The notes beneath the pieces are model-generated. The model made no database searches and was not told the origin of the DNA. It saw only the letters and a program-made list of their open reading frames with translations. 64,000 nt of DNA, taken from NCBI RefSeq assembly GCF_945859685.1, contig NC_079147.1, positions 281,085,679 through 281,149,678 of the forward strand, in the 5' to 3' direction. The position numbers and the translations under genes are program-made. Below are positions 1-10,918 of the stretch, in pieces (positions within the stretch are counted from its first letter, which is position 1; each line of letters opens with the position of its first letter). Origin of the DNA: Eupeodes corollae. Lineage: Eukaryota; Arthropoda; Insecta; Diptera; Syrphidae.

Positions 1-730
1 TGGTTAAATGGAAAATTGGACTTTTCAAGAAGAAGCCGTAGAAATACTTAAGGAGCACAAGTATCTGGGTGTATTATGATTACCTCGAATCTGAATTTCG
101 ATAGATACCTCCGAGCAAAAGTAGAGAAAGCTAAGCGTGCAATGGGACCGTTCAGATAGCTATTATTTAAGAAATGACGTTAACCATATTGATAAATATA
201 AAGTTTTTCGAACAAGCGCAACTGCGATTCTTTTTTACGGAGCTCAAGTAGATACATGTCGTTCGATGCAGTGGAAAAGTTCTTCCGTTTTTTCATCAAA
301 AGTACCTTAAGGCTTCCGAGTACGACACCAAACTATATGGAAACCGGAACAGGCCTCCTTTTCTTAGATACTCTCAAATTACACTTTGATTATGTGGAAA
401 GAATTATGAAGATGTGAGAAAACAGGGTTCCAAGGCTTCTGGTGAGTCACATTATTAATTCTTAATAAAATGGCGAACGATTGCTCAGCTACTTTTTAAA
501 TATCAACTGAAGACAACCTTTCTTCGCTTGATTTGAAATTTGATGATTTGTTGATAAAAATCGGGAACAGGATGTATCAATCAATTAATTGAGTAAGCGG
601 AGTAATCATTATATAGAGCTTACTTCAGTAAAGTTAACCACTTTTTGGAAAAAAGTCCAATCCCCACCTTAAACTTTGTTCCCCACCGTGGTGTGATCTA
701 TACAATCGTAGAGAACCTGAAGAATTTTAG
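1..730 (+). mobile_element. Non-LTR retrotransposon fragment: C-terminal part of reverse transcriptase, degraded
   Basis: Translated in shifting frames, this shows the region downstream of the RT catalytic box. The box KYLGVL lies at about 59-76, followed by a segment reading ITSNLNFDRYLRAKVEKAKR. After a stop and a frame change comes VEKFFRFFIKSTLRLP and then TPNYMETG near 322-345. A last recognisable piece, LNFVPHR, lies near 672-693. The same order (KYLG box, then NTPNY) occurs in the fragments at 27540-29470 and 51560-52850, so all three belong to one broad group of insect non-LTR elements. The window begins inside the element, so its catalytic core lies off the left edge. Stops and frameshifts show it is dead. 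I cannot assign a clade firmly. Confidence 0.8.
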
Positions 731-939
731 AATCTAATTGTTAGTCTGATAGGCGGCCATCGTCCAAACCATTTAAAGACTTAAGATAAACTTACAAAGA
801 AAGTTGTGAACAGTATTCAAATTTTGAAGTCAATAAAACTAAATCTAACTAAACTAATATTATGATGAGCAAAAATTAAAGATTGCTTATAACATTTATT
901 CAAATTTTAGGAATCTTCAAATAATACATCGTAAAATTG

Positions 940-1222
940 GTAAACACTCAAGTTCAATTCCAAAATTTTGAAAATATATGAATTGTCTTCAAACTTATTT
1001 CATTCTATGGAAACTTTTGTTGTTACCATATGATAGTTTCCACGAAAATTAGATCTGAATTTGTTTTTAATAAATATAAAAATTTCAAAAATGCTCATAA
1101 GATTAATAAAAATGGTTTTTGACTAAAAATATCGGGAAGATGTTGATTTAAAATGTTCGCATCTTACTCAAAATATTGTTATTAATAATATCGACGGGTC
1201 GCATCCTGGCCTCTTTTTATTG
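940..1222 (+). repeat. Tail copy of an interspersed non-coding repeat (family shared with 21.5, 23.6 and 41.5 kb)
   Basis: The end of this stretch reads GGGTCGCATCC followed by GGCCTCTTTTT at about 1196-1219. It is preceded by an AAAATATTGTTA stretch and by a segment containing AAAATGCTCATAAGATTAAT. The same elements in the same order end the copies at 21505-22140, 23575-25027 and 41480-41655. No open frame is seen. The left edge is uncertain because the sequence diverges gradually. Confidence 0.6.
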
Positions 1223-2234
1223 ATTAAATTGTTGGAGACAATATTAAATTTAATGCTGAAATGTTTCGTTTGACCTTGACAAAAATATTGCTTTTAGAAT
1301 TTAGAAAAAAATAGGAATGAAAATTCCCTGTGGCTTTTACTTGTTTTGTTTTTGTACAGCAATTAAATAGGTGGAGATTTGTGGATTTTATAACAGACCG
1401 GATGCTTCCCATGGCGTTTTTTATTCTTAACTTTTATAATTATAAGAAAATCTATTATTGATTCATTTATATGTACAATGTAATGATATATAGGGGAATG
1501 TTTGATGGAAGGAAATGTTTTTGGCACAATTATGTTGTAGAATGAAAAAAAATTGTTTAAGCAACTTTCTGAGAATTTTATGATAGTAGGTACTTTGAAA
1601 AAGCTTTAATATCCAAATATTCAGGGTAATTTAAAAATAAAAATACATCTGCGTTATTACTTTAGCTCCTATTAATGCCAATCGTTAGAGATTCGTTTTT
1701 AAGCCGCACCTTAAGAATGTATTTAGAATTCTTAATCCAATTCTGTTTTTCGTCTTATAGATTTTAATCAAGCATTACATAACGATACTATAGCGAAGTT
1801 AAAAGGAGTACTTCCTGCGATTCCGTTTGTCTGTCTGCCTGTTTAAACAATTTTGTTGGTCAAAAATCAGAAATTTAAATTTTCTCAAAAACGAACCGAT
1901 AGACTTTTATTAAATATTTTATAAATTAAACAAACTATTTTTGTATTGCTCCAAAAGGGTTATTGTGCTTTTAAGTTTTCTAAAGAACTAATCAACCGAT
2001 CTTAATCATTTTTTTCTCTGCACAAGCTCTTATGCGCTCTCAACAATATTTAGTTATCAAAATTTTGCTTTTTTTTCTGATTTTTAAAAAATATTTATTT
2101 ATTTATTTACTTCATCCATCAAAGAACATCTTGCCTTACAGACTAATATATTAATTCGTAACACCTAAACTAGTATAAAAATAGAATTATCAATATATAA
2201 ATAATTATAAAATTTCATCATTTATAATTAAGGC
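1223..2234. other. AT-rich non-coding stretch, part of it repeated at 47.9-48.2 kb
   Basis: No gene is seen. The part from about 1870 to 2090 resembles 47970-48170. Both carry TTTCTCAAAAACG then ACC, a TATTTTTGTA segment, a segment of the form GAAC-AAT-AAC-GAT and an AATATTT near the end, so this is probably another diverged interspersed repeat. The remainder shows nothing recognisable. Confidence 0.4.
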
Positions 2235-3180
2235 AGATTTTAGATACATATAGCTTAAAAGTATCTCAATTGGAACTACCAAAAAATTCCAATCTGTTCC
2301 AAACTAAATTAGCTTCCCTGATGCAACGAGAGATTGGTTTATTACGAACATATTTCGTTCTATGAAAACGCTGATGAAACAAAATAAAATCACGAGAGTA
2401 ACTTCTATGACCGCGTAATATATATTATATTAAAGAAAGCAATGGAGGACATTTAATATGGAAGAGACTATGTCTCTGATAAACATTATTCCAGAGTATG
2501 TACGAGTACGACGACTTTCCAGACTTTGTATTAATTATAACTGGTACCTGGTTTTATAAGGAGTATTAATCCTACAATTTAATTTAAAAAAATGCATATC
2601 TTGTAAATATCCTTTATATTTTTTCGATTCGCTCATACGAGTTTTTATAAGTTGGATTGGAAATCGTACTGAGAAAAGTAAGAAGGAAAGTTTTGTAACG
2701 AGTACAACTGCTAGATCTTTTTTCTGAAACACCCCTTCTAGTTCTGAATTCGTTAATAGTGTAATTGAAGTATATAGGGAACTGATACGGAAACAGGGCA
2801 TAACTTGACACTTAGAGAATTTTCGTCACACCAATCAGCCAATCTATTTAAATCATCATTCAACAAAGAACAATCTTGAATGGATTTAGTGGTGCTATAC
2901 AATTTAAGATCATCCGCAAATAGGAGACATTGTGAATTCTTGAATATGTCAGAAATATAATTGATAAATAATAATAATAATAGTGGTCCCAAATGGCTGC
3001 CCAGAGGGACACCAGATGGCACTAATATCCTTTTCGAAAAACGATCATCAATTTTTACATTTTGAACCCTTCGAGTTAAATAAGATTTTGAACAATCGAA
3101 AAGGTTAGAGTAAAAACCAAACTGCAAAAGTTAAAAGAACCTGGTGATTTACGCGATCGAAATCTTTTTTTTGGGAAATC
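2235..3180 (-). mobile_element. Jockey-like non-LTR retrotransposon, reverse transcriptase to C-terminal end, degraded
   Basis: Read on the minus strand, the RT motifs appear in the correct order. An FDRVNHQVLL segment (the box with the first catalytic Asp) lies near 3155-3125. A long open frame from 3127 to 2753 carries SGVPLGSHLGPLLLLLFIN and the catalytic box LLFADDLKLYST, with FADD at about 2909-2920. Next are LADWCDENSLSVK and, in another frame, NSELEGVFQKKDL. The end is a conserved tail with RGHRSYSRDFILFHQRFHRT then NKPISRCIREANLVWNRL near 2400-2290. This order is typical of Jockey-type RTs. The part between the KDL box and the tail is shortened and several frameshifts and stops are present, so it is not functional. 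The endonuclease domain expected further up (above 3180) is missing: the element is truncated there. Confidence 0.88.
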
Positions 3181-4984
3181 AAATGGAGTTTAAATTTTTG
3201 AAAACAAACGTTTTTTGTAAATACATACTCTTAAAATGCATGATGAAGTTAGTACGACCCAGTCGGGCATTTTATTCTGTTTATAACGCTTTTCAGACTT
3301 AAACTCGTTCTAGACTTACCAAAATTCAATTGATTTGTTTAAATTTGCGTATTCACGGTTTCTTACCTGAAACGAAAACAAACAAATTATTAAAATAATG
3401 TAACATAATAATAGAAAAAAAAATTGAATATAATTTATATGAATTTTAAAGATGTTTTCTTTAATAGAAAATTTTGTTCATATTAAGAAAAGAATCTCTA
3501 CAACCACAAAAGAAACTTTAAAAGATCATCTTTGTTCTAAAGCCCCCATATCAAAACTATCATCACTCTTCGAATTCAAATCTTATGTCAAACCACTTGC
3601 ACGAGTAAACAATAGAATTAAAAACAAAACAACAAAAATCCGTTTAAAAATAGATTTACCAACAAAATGATAAATTAATGTAAAATACCTTTAATCCTAT
3701 TCTTTTTTTAACATTCTCTATTTAACTTATAAAACCTCATAAAACAATGAACTATAATAAATAATATAAAATCTGATTATAATTTAATTTTAATTGATAA
3801 ACTGTGGGTATTGCCTCAAGCTCTATATCATCATCATCACCAAAGGTAGTCCAATAATAATAATAATAAATATTAATAAGATTATGATGATTCATCTAAT
3901 ATTTATCTTATTTGTTTTTATTCTTTTTTCAACAGAAAACCAAAAAAAAAGCAATAATTCTATAATTAATGGTCCCCGTTGTTTTTACTAAAGTATCCTA
4001 TAAATTATAAACAGTAGTTCCCACAAAACTAAAATTGATAACATAAACAAAATATAATACAAAAAAAGAAGTCACACACAGCCTAGCCTAGCCGTGGCGG
4101 CAAGTTTACAAAATAAAAGAAACAAATAATGTTAATACCAACAGAACTAAATCCAATTAGTTTTGTTGAGTTAACTTAAATAGATCTAACCTCAGGAACG
4201 TAGACTTGACGGGGGAATAATCAATGATTTTAATTCAATACCACTTTTATTTTAGAGTCTAGTTTTGATAGAATAGACTTCAAAAAACTGCTAAAGAATG
4301 CAATCAAATGATTTTAATCTCTTTGAGATCAAATGACCGGTGATTGCAAAATTTTAAGCCCCTATGTCACTGTAAATTCAAAGTGTGCAATTTTTAAATT
4401 GAAGTTATTAGAATTTGAATTCTTTTTCAAATCTCAATTATCTATGTTTATATTTAGGATTGAATCCGAAAACTCAAAGCTTTTGGTGTGCCAAACGAAA
4501 ATAATAACATCGGACACAGTGTTGGCCAAAATATTAACAACTAAAACTACCGACATTTTAATGTCGTTCAAAAATTAATAACTTAAAATAATCATGTTAA
4601 TTTTTTCCAAAAACATAATACATTATGTATGTACTTCTAAATAGACCAAAGAGGACATAGTTTTCGTAATGGTCCATTTAAATATGACATAACTAGGAGA
4701 GTTAATCCATTTTTTTGTTGGTCAAAACAAAATGAACTTCGAACCTCTCTTTTATTTATTAACAGACAAAATTTATTCGTTAACAACTACAAAATCCATA
4801 ACTCGAATTAAAGGTGTTGGCAAAAGAGTGCAGTTGAATCTATTTATTAGGTGTTATTCAGTTCACGGGCAAGTTAATCCGTGTTCTAAGCTTACTTTTG
4901 TGACTCTTACGAAATAAAATAGTATAAAACTGGAACGAGTCAAATTAAAATTTCGGACAAAAATTCTATATTAAAAATCCAAAA
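3181..4984. other. AT-rich non-coding stretch with a small basic open frame and AAT microsatellites
   Basis: A segment near 3178-3225 (TCAAATGG, then AAATTTTTGAAAACAAAC) recurs near 48405-48440 and is likely a repeat. A lysine-rich open frame of 72 codons lies at 3452-3670 on the plus strand; I do not recognise it and its composition is close to what AT-rich DNA gives by chance. A short (AAT)n run lies at 3852-3869. No other gene is visible. Confidence 0.35.
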
Positions 4985-5790
4985 AATCATTCCATACGAT
5001 TCATCGAGGTGGCAGACCAAGTAAAACAACAAAACGACAGGATTCAGCAATAATTAAATCAATTAAAAAAGACTCTTTTACATCATCAAAAGAAATATGA
5101 AGCAAACTCGACTTGAACTAATCGCGAGTATAATTCGTTGACGAGCTGTTGATGGTGGTCTAAAATCTTTCAAGCTTTGAAAAAGTCTTTTATTTACACC
5201 AAAAACAATCTGACTAAATTAAAATTTCCTCATGACCACATCAACTGGACCGTTAGAAAATGGAGGAACGTCCTCTTTTGGACGAGCTTTCAAGGGTTCC
5301 GATGATTTCCATCGTGTTCGCAGACAAGCCAAAGAGTCACTTAATTCACGTTACACCAAAGCTACTGTAAAACAGTGTGTTAAAGTTTTTCAGGGCATCG
5401 ACTGAGGCCGATTCATCAAAAGGGATACAACGGTACAATGGCATTTTGCAAAATATAATGATGCCACACGCTAAGGATCAATTGCCACTGAAATGGATAT
5501 TTCACGGGACAACGACTCAAAGCACACGTCCAATACCATAAAGATGTGGTTTCAAGAAAATACGATGGACATCACAGTCCCCAGATCTCAACCCCATATG
5601 AAAAATTGTAGATCTACGAATTGGAAGGATTAATTGCAAAAACGAAAACGATTTGTTTGATCAAATTCAATTGGCTTGGGAAAGTATCCCAAACAGCGTT
5701 ATAAGCAATTTAATTGACTCAATGCTTCGAAAAAATATGCTGCAGTTATTAAAAACAAGGACTTTGCTTTGCTACTGACAAAATATATGT
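4985..5790 (+). mobile_element. Tc1-like DNA transposon, transposase pseudogene
   Basis: The translated pieces follow the order of a Tc1-family transposase. There is a linker HRGGRPSKTTKR near 5005-5040, then a helix-turn-helix-like stretch QDSAIIKSIKKDSFTSSKEI. A LLDE segment near 5276-5287 corresponds to the first catalytic Asp (usual form SDES). RDNDSKHTS near 5508-5534 is the second (usual DNDPKH). SPDLNPI near 5578-5598 follows, and the expected third acidic residue is replaced by a TGA stop. The C-terminus NDLFDQIQLAWESIP is readable near 5650-5694. At least four frame changes and several stops show it is inactive. The first DNA-binding half upstream of the linker is not visible, and I found no clear terminal inverted repeats. 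Confidence 0.85.
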
Positions 5791-7994
5791 ATTTTAAAAA
5801 GCGCATCTTTTTTATCCAGCCTTATATTGAACCAGTTGTGATAATTTTGCAAAATTTAATGAACTATTAAAAAAACAATTATATTTTATTTTCCAGTAAA
5901 AACTGTAAATAAATCTCTCCCCTTTCGAGCTACGCAACTGACTATAACTCAAGCCTAAAACGATGACACATCACGTCAAACGCGAGCATCATCATCAATG
6001 ACAAAACAAAAACAAACGACACACTAAAACTTAAACTTGAACTTTTAGGGCAGGTGAATGGAACACATTATTGCCGAAAATCTAAAATCTCATTTTCTCT
6101 TTTGTGTGTATCTTTGGTGTTTTTCTTTTTTTATTTCTGTTTGCTTTGTTTTTCTTTTTCCGCACACCGACTCTGCTTTTTGGTCCACTATAGTGAGATG
6201 AAAAAAAGAGCTTTTATGCAAACAGCCCGCAGTCCATTGACCTTATTCCACATTTTCACACAATAAAAACGAATTCAAGTGAAAGAGATAAAACACGATT
6301 CCTTAATTGGGGTAAAAGAAAAAAAAAACAAAACCCAACACAACACAACGGAAATATACGCAAAATACGGTTTGTGTTTTATCCATTGTGCGTTTCGTTA
6401 AATATCCCGTAAATTTCATTAAGGATCTCGGTCTGTTTGAAGCTAACGAGAGAAAATGGCGGATAAGGATGTAAGGAGGCATGAACCCACACTACTCTTA
6501 AAAAATTTAAGCAGCCCAGCAGCGCCATCTGTATTCCCTGTAAGTCGAAATATACAACATACAACATTGGTTGTTGACACAAAGGGATACTTTCACAGCA
6601 TGATTCACAGTATCACCCAAGGATCCGAGAGTTTACCATCAACGTCGGCCGCCTCCGTCTACTATCCTGGCAGGACCAAACCCAACATCCAGTGGTTGAG
6701 TAAACATAATTCAAAAGCAAATACCAAACCGAACTTGCCTCGCCATAGCTTCTCTTTTACAAACAATCATTTACATATGTACTTATGTATGTGTATACAA
6801 CAATATAGATGGATATAATCCTTATACGCGTCGCGTATCCTTTTTCGGGAGTGAAATTTCATCAAAATTGTCCCTGCGGAAGAGATTGTGCGATGAGAAA
6901 ATATCTGCGGCAAGTGATGACAGCAACAAACGAAAGGACGGTGAAGTGGTGTGTTGACGAAGAATGGGCGATAACATGATGGTCGGGTGGTGTGAGGTTG
7001 TAAAGGGCGCCAAAGGATGGGACGTTGAATTTACTACCGGTATCCTTTTGATGTTTGGCATGTAATTCTATTTGCGCGTTCTTGATGTTGACACAGGTGA
7101 AGGACTCCAGCTAAAGAGGTATTTTGCGTGACGAGTTGATTATACGATAGTCGTAAACTTTACGAAATGAATAGGACTCTTATATAGTAAAGGATGCGGT
7201 GATGTTTTCCAGCGCCGCGACGCGACGACATCAGCGGGAATTACAAGCGCGAACCGAGTGAATGAAGAAAAACAATTTTTTCCTTTTTCGTTTGGTTCTT
7301 TTTTATTGAAATAAAGAGAATTGAATTGAATGATGTGAAGGATATTAAATACTCGAGGTTGGGTTGCAAAATGAATTGGAATTCGATATTTTGATACAAC
7401 ATTGAGAAATAAAAATAAAAGTAACTTCAATTTCAATTTTCATAGCAGTTTTGATTTTGAATCCAAGTGCCTACCTATTTTCTTCTTTCACTTTAAGGAA
7501 ATGAAATTTTATTTTGATGGATGAAAATATAATAGGGAAAAGCTGATTTGAGGATAAGATGCGAAATAAGCTGGAATGTGTTGGTTGTCAGTTTGCATCA
7601 TTTAGGTGGGAGAAAATATTATATTCAAATTTCAGAAATTGACAGTTAATTTTTAGAGGAAAAGTTTCAAACGATAGATACTCAAGCTGTTCGGACAGCT
7701 CTATTTTGGAGGTACTGTCAGGTAGAGGGATTCTATTTACAGACGTACCTACATACATAAGGAATGTGGAGTTCCTAAAGCAAATCTGATACTCAATTTA
7801 ACTTCATCTTAACTTTGCATCGTATATATCCTCTCAAATCATTCAATATTTTACTGCCGCTAAATTGTGTTCTAGCTCTTATCATTTTAAGGATAGTCAA
7901 AATTCAGTTTTTATCAAGGAATCTATTTTGCATTAGTTCCTTAAATTTAAAATGGATAAACTGTTTTGAAAAAAGTTTTTTACATTTCTTTATT
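5791..7994. other. Non-coding stretch with one candidate first exon; nothing else recognised
   Basis: The stretch is AT-rich apart from a less AT-rich part at about 6830-7260, which contains short CG-containing runs (CGCGTCGCG near 6828, GCGCCGCGACGCGACGACA near 7212). No transposon domain was recognised. A candidate ATG-to-donor exon at 6456-6539 is listed separately. Open frames on the minus strand at 6822-7061 and 7140-7436 look like chance frames. Confidence 0.3.
6456..6539 (+). CDS. Candidate first coding exon (28 codons) ending at a consensus splice donor
   Basis: A clean ATG in an acceptable start context (A at -3, G at +4) opens a frame beginning MADKDVRRHEPTLLLKNL. After exactly 28 codons it meets CCT|GTAAGT, a consensus 5' splice site, in phase 0. 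The frame also stays open past the donor to 6818, so the donor is not needed to explain the ORF. The upstream sequence is mixed, with no transposon motif. I do not recognise the protein. It could be a real first exon or a chance combination of ATG and GTAAGT; the prior for chance is high in 64 kb. Confidence 0.25.
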
Positions 7995-9749
7995 TGTTCC
8001 TCGTACCGCATGAAAAGGAGAAAGGTTCACCGCAGTGTGCGCCGTGACAAGCGTTTCAACATATAAACGCATTGGAGCAAGAAGCAGAAGAAGTTTGAAA
8101 CAGGTGCGACAGCAAGACCGTTTACAGAACAACCAAAGAGCTGAGCGATGCTGTGTGCAACATCTGGTGAAAGAAGTAGAAGCGACGGTAAAATTGGCTT
8201 AGATCGGTGAATGACCACGTCAGAAAGTGGACAGAAAACTTTTCTTCGGTTTTAAAACGAATGTTTGCAAACAATGTGCAACTGATGCCTTCTGTAGCGC
8301 CCAAATAAACCAATCCCCAAATTCGCACAGCACCTCCAAGCAAAGAGGAAATCTTAGTCGAAATTAAAGCACTTAGGAACAACAAAGCGGTAGGACTCGA
8401 TTGAATTCCCGTAGAGCTTTTACAAGCAGCGTCAATAACGTCATCAAACGAACTGCTTCACCCGCTCATGAACAAAGTCTGGACCACCGAAAGTTCTCCC
8501 GATAAGTGGAAGAAGGGAATGTTCGTCAATCTCCCAAAAAAAGGAGATCTTACAAGACTGCGAAAACTTTAGAGGGATATGCGTTCTACCTGTCGTTGCC
8601 AAAATATTAGCAAAAATCATACTGCAGCGCATCAAAGAACATTTTTAGGCAACACGACGCCTAACAAGCAGGATTCGGCTCTGGATCCTCCTGTATTGAT
8701 TAACACCCTGTGGATCATTTTTGAACAGTGTGTTGAATATCGAGCACCACTAAATCGACTTTGAAAAGGCCTTTGATAGAGTCAACAGGGAGTACGTCTG
8801 ATTACCTTAGCGCAGGAGATTGTAGGTTGTGAGATGATTTTGAAATCCGTGGAAGAGTCAGACAGGGCTATATTCTGTCGCCAATATTGTTTTTGCTGGT
8901 GATAAGCACTCAGTTTTGTCTGGTAGTGGAGGGATCCAAAGGACTTTGACATTCTATTTAATGCACTTAGATTACGCGGAAGATGTATGCTTACTCTCCC
9001 ATGGTTCTCCATCAAATGACAATAAGTGTGGACAGAGAAGCAGAAGTCGTGGGGCTGAAAATGAATTCCAGCAAAACAATAATGATCAGCCTCAGAACTC
9101 GACCATCCCCTCAAATAAATTTTTCCTCGCAACCTGTGGAAAAAGTGGAGAGCTTTCAATATCTTTGAAGTATCGTCTCCATTGAACCGAATAAGACATC
9201 ATCTGCCGCATCGGCAAAGCAAAAGCGGCGTTCGGTATGTTGTCGAAAATTCGGAGGAATAACTTTATCAGGTTAAGAACAAAACGAATGTTTTGCAAAA
9301 ATGACGAATCTGTACTTCTTTATGGGTGCAGCATCTGAATAGTTAATTTAGCCATTACAAGGAAACTGCAAGCTTTCGTGAATAGATGTCTTCGCAACAT
9401 CCTAAGAAATGTCTCTCCAAACCGAATATCAGATGAGGTCCTTCATAAAAGGACAGGTTAGGAACCTATGGACTCTATTATACAAAGGCGTAAAATCAAT
9501 AGATTGGACATACGCTCGGACATCATCGAAGGCCCAGCAATGCAGTCGAACCCGCTTACAAAAGAAGGAAGAAGAGCTGGACGACCGGGAAGCAAATGGC
9601 GCAGGGCAGTCGAAAAGGAATTAGCGGCACTAGGCCATAGATGGAGAACGCTGAAACATATTTCCGGAAACCGCACACGATGGCGCATAGGCTTAGTAGA
9701 GGCAGTATGTGCTTTAAAAGGTCCCCAGCGGAATAAACTGAGGACCTGA
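7995..9749 (+). mobile_element. Endonuclease-reverse transcriptase type non-LTR element, reverse transcriptase half, degraded
   Basis: Motifs run in order across frameshifts. A pre-RT segment (RRKVHRSVRRDKRFN at about 8013-8062, then KTVYRTTKELSDAVCNI) leads to IKALRNNKAVGLD near 8365-8402. Then come LHPLMNKVWTTE, SPDKWKKGMFVNLPKKGDL, ICVLPVVAKILAKI and FEKAFDRVNREYV near 8760. The catalytic box is read as LDYAEDVCLLS with YAED at 8973-8984, so the first Asp of the usual YADD is a Glu here. It is followed by REAEVVGLKMNSSKT, a QPVEKVESFQYL box, IGKAKAAFGML and a C-terminal RRAGRPGSKWRRAVEKELA. The frame ends at a TGA at 9747-9749. Stops and frame changes show it is dead. The upstream endonuclease domain is missing, so the element is 5' truncated. 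The clade (RTE/R4-like) is uncertain. Confidence 0.88.
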
Positions 9750-10009
9750 GTAAGTTATTTGTTTACTTCCATTAAACTATTTTACTTTGAGGGGTAATTA
9801 TATGTACACAGCAAAAATAGACTTCTATATCTTCTACATTTAATATACATAATACAATTATCCCGTTCTGATTATAAATGAATTGAAATTCCGTCTAAAA
9901 TACGGTCAATATTTAATATAAAAATAAAATATGTAATGAACACATATGTACATTCCAACATCTTCTAAACTAATACACGTATTAGTAAAATACTACAGAT
10001 AAAAAAGTG

Positions 10010-10918
10010 TAATGACTTCTTTTAGTTTTATTGTTAGCCAACAATCTTAAAATTGTTGTACATAAAATATGTATTCATTACAAGTATAATTATGTACAGG
10101 CCCATGTCTATAAGTCAGTATAATTTCATAAATTTCAATAAAAAAAGGATACTTATGTACAAGACAAATAGAAAATATGTAATCATTACATAAAACTTTT
10201 TAGGTACTCTTTACATATTTACTATATTGCATATACTCACTGATTCTATTGCAGCTATATTTAAAAAACAAATTCCTATAGATATGATTTTAGTGAGTAT
10301 TGTTTTTTCGTTATGTACTTATTACGTATTTATGATTTGAATGCATACATTTCTGTTTTGTTTTACATCTCGTGTGTATTTGTTAATATATTGAGTATTT
10401 ACTTAGGTATTAGGTTTCAAAAGTATAGGGCTCGAATTTGACATCGTCAAACTGACATTTTACTATAGCAAAACGTATTAAAATTGTTAAAACCTACTAC
10501 AAAAAACCGATATGGTTTACATAATCGTGCAACTACGCAAGCAATTGGCAAAATTTGATTTGAAGAGACTGGATTGATTACAGATGTTATAAGATCCGTT
10601 CGTTCGTTCTTAGGAATTGGGACTGTCTTAAGGCACATTACATCGTATTTTGCATTTGGACCTACACTTACATCCAAATAAAGTCCAGCACCGAAGCCAG
10701 CTGACTATTCACAATGTTTGGTCGCAGTTACGTCGAATGGGTGCTTGAACAACGAGCGGTGGACGGCGATATTTCCAACAAAATTTTCTTCAGCGACGAA
10801 CAAAATAGTCCTATTTGGGGTTGTGAGAATCCTCAAAAAAATCAAGAGAAGCCATTATATCCAAGAAAGGTTATTATTTGGCGAGCTGTTTGGTCTGGAA
10901 GTGTAATTGGACCACAGT
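10010..10918 (+). mobile_element. Mariner-like DNA transposon, copy A: leader plus N-terminal transposase, truncated
   Basis: The transposase reads as pieces. There is an N-terminal helix-turn-helix (KIVKTYYKN, NRATTQAIGKI) near 10478-10555, then LHLHPNKVQ near 10665-10690 (usual form LHPYKIQ). FSDEQN at 10789-10806 carries the first catalytic Asp (codon 10795-10797). PLYPRKVIIWRAVWSGSVIG ends near 10913. The next expected block (FFEN) is absent because the 3-kb repeat block starts here. The 5' leader at 10038-10090 aligns with 13995-14047 ahead of copy B (about 44 of 52 positions alike by eye), so both are one family. Frameshifts show it is inactive. Confidence 0.8.

Noticed and set aside
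3452..3670. 72-codon Lys-rich frame
   Set aside because: Composition matches chance frames in AT-rich DNA; no domain recognised.
8782..9159. 125-codon minus-strand frame
   Set aside because: It lies opposite a readable plus-strand reverse transcriptase and is a shadow frame.
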